In this document: positions 5,989-6,124 of the stretch, piece after piece
Layout of the letters: each line of letters opens with the position of its first letter
How positions within the stretch are numbered: the stretch's first letter is position 1
Source of the DNA: an uncultured Lachnospiraceae bacterium
GTDB taxonomy: Bacteria; Bacillota; Clostridia; Lachnospirales; Lachnospiraceae
Direction: 5' to 3'
Assembly: GCA_902803745.1 (NCBI GenBank)
Contig: CADCRB010000307.1
Location: 1-6,124, forward strand
DNA: 6,124 nt
The notes under the pieces: model-generated
What the model saw: only the letters and a program-made list of their open reading frames with translations
Databases searched by the model: none
What the model was told of the DNA's origin: nothing
Position numbers and translations under genes: made by a program

Positions 5989-6124
5989 TTAAGGGAAAGA
6001 GCATATCCTGTCATATATGCCATTAAGAATTCTGTAGTTCTCCTGAGGCCTGCACTCCTCAGGCACAGTGATGTTTCCGTTATCAAAAATGATCTTTCCC
6101 TTGGAAATATCCGCCACTGCTCTG
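5989..6124 (-). CDS. C-terminal end of an unidentified protein (partial)
   Basis: An open frame enters from the right edge (first full codon at 6121-6123) and ends in TAA at 5989-5991, giving the last 44 residues. They read as ordinary soluble protein, with FDNGNITVPEE in the middle and YDRICSFP at the end. No stop interrupts the frame, and codon use resembles the neighbouring genes. The family was not recognised. The stop lies just before the first CACAATT repeat of the htrA control region. No terminator is visible between them, only T-rich sequence without a stem. A 7-bp inverted repeat, CCTGAGG/CCTCAGG (6042-6063), lies within the coding part. Confidence 0.6.
   Translation of the reverse strand, partial: RAVADISKGKIIFDNGNITVPEECRPQENYRILNGIYDRICSFP

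Noticed and set aside
6042..6063. CCTGAGG/CCTCAGG hairpin as a terminator
   Set aside because: It lies inside an open coding frame and has no T-run on either strand.
1..6124. CRISPR array, transposon, tRNA or rRNA gene, toxin-antitoxin or phage module
   Set aside because: No regular spaced repeats, transposase, tRNA-like cloverleaf or integrase was seen. Coding density and gene types are those of an ordinary chromosome.

Overview
The window reads as a Firmicutes chromosome segment, most likely Clostridia and probably Lachnospiraceae. The evidence is moderate GC, strong AGGAGG-type ribosome binding sites, a eukaryotic-type HisA of the kind found in that family, and an HtrA protease with a Tyr/Gly/Asn-rich cytoplasmic tail. 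This placement is inferred from protein style; no search was possible. All supported genes lie on the minus strand, so transcription runs from high to low coordinates.

In the order of transcription: (1) 5989-6124 is the C-terminal end of an unidentified protein that enters from the right edge. (2) 5838-5988 is the htrA control region, with a -10 box preceded by CACA(A/G)TT repeats in 11-bp register. (3) 4233-5837 encodes a membrane-anchored S1C serine protease (HtrA/DegP type) with one PDZ domain. (4) 3954-4232 has no convincing gene. It holds an inverted repeat, a well-formed intrinsic terminator for htrA, a near-consensus promoter for the next gene, and two perfect palindromes at and just after the predicted transcription start. 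(5) 2607-3953 encodes a MATE-family efflux transporter. (6) 2503-2606 holds a promoter and a short leader. (7) 8-2502 is a tight dapA-dapB-hisA operon.

DapA and DapB catalyse the first two committed steps from aspartate semialdehyde to diaminopimelate and lysine. HisA catalyses the isomerisation step of histidine synthesis and here sits outside a visible his operon, with its ATG one base after the dapB stop. HtrA handles misfolded proteins outside the membrane, and its promoter layout suggests control by an OmpR-family response regulator. The MATE pump appears to be its own transcription unit.

No novel multi-gene defence, mobile or biosynthetic system is visible. The points most worth checking are regulatory: the phased repeats before htrA, the palindrome over the MATE start site, and the packing of terminator against promoter between those genes. 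Two further points are the unusual location and insertion of the eukaryotic-type HisA, and the Tyr-rich tail on HtrA.
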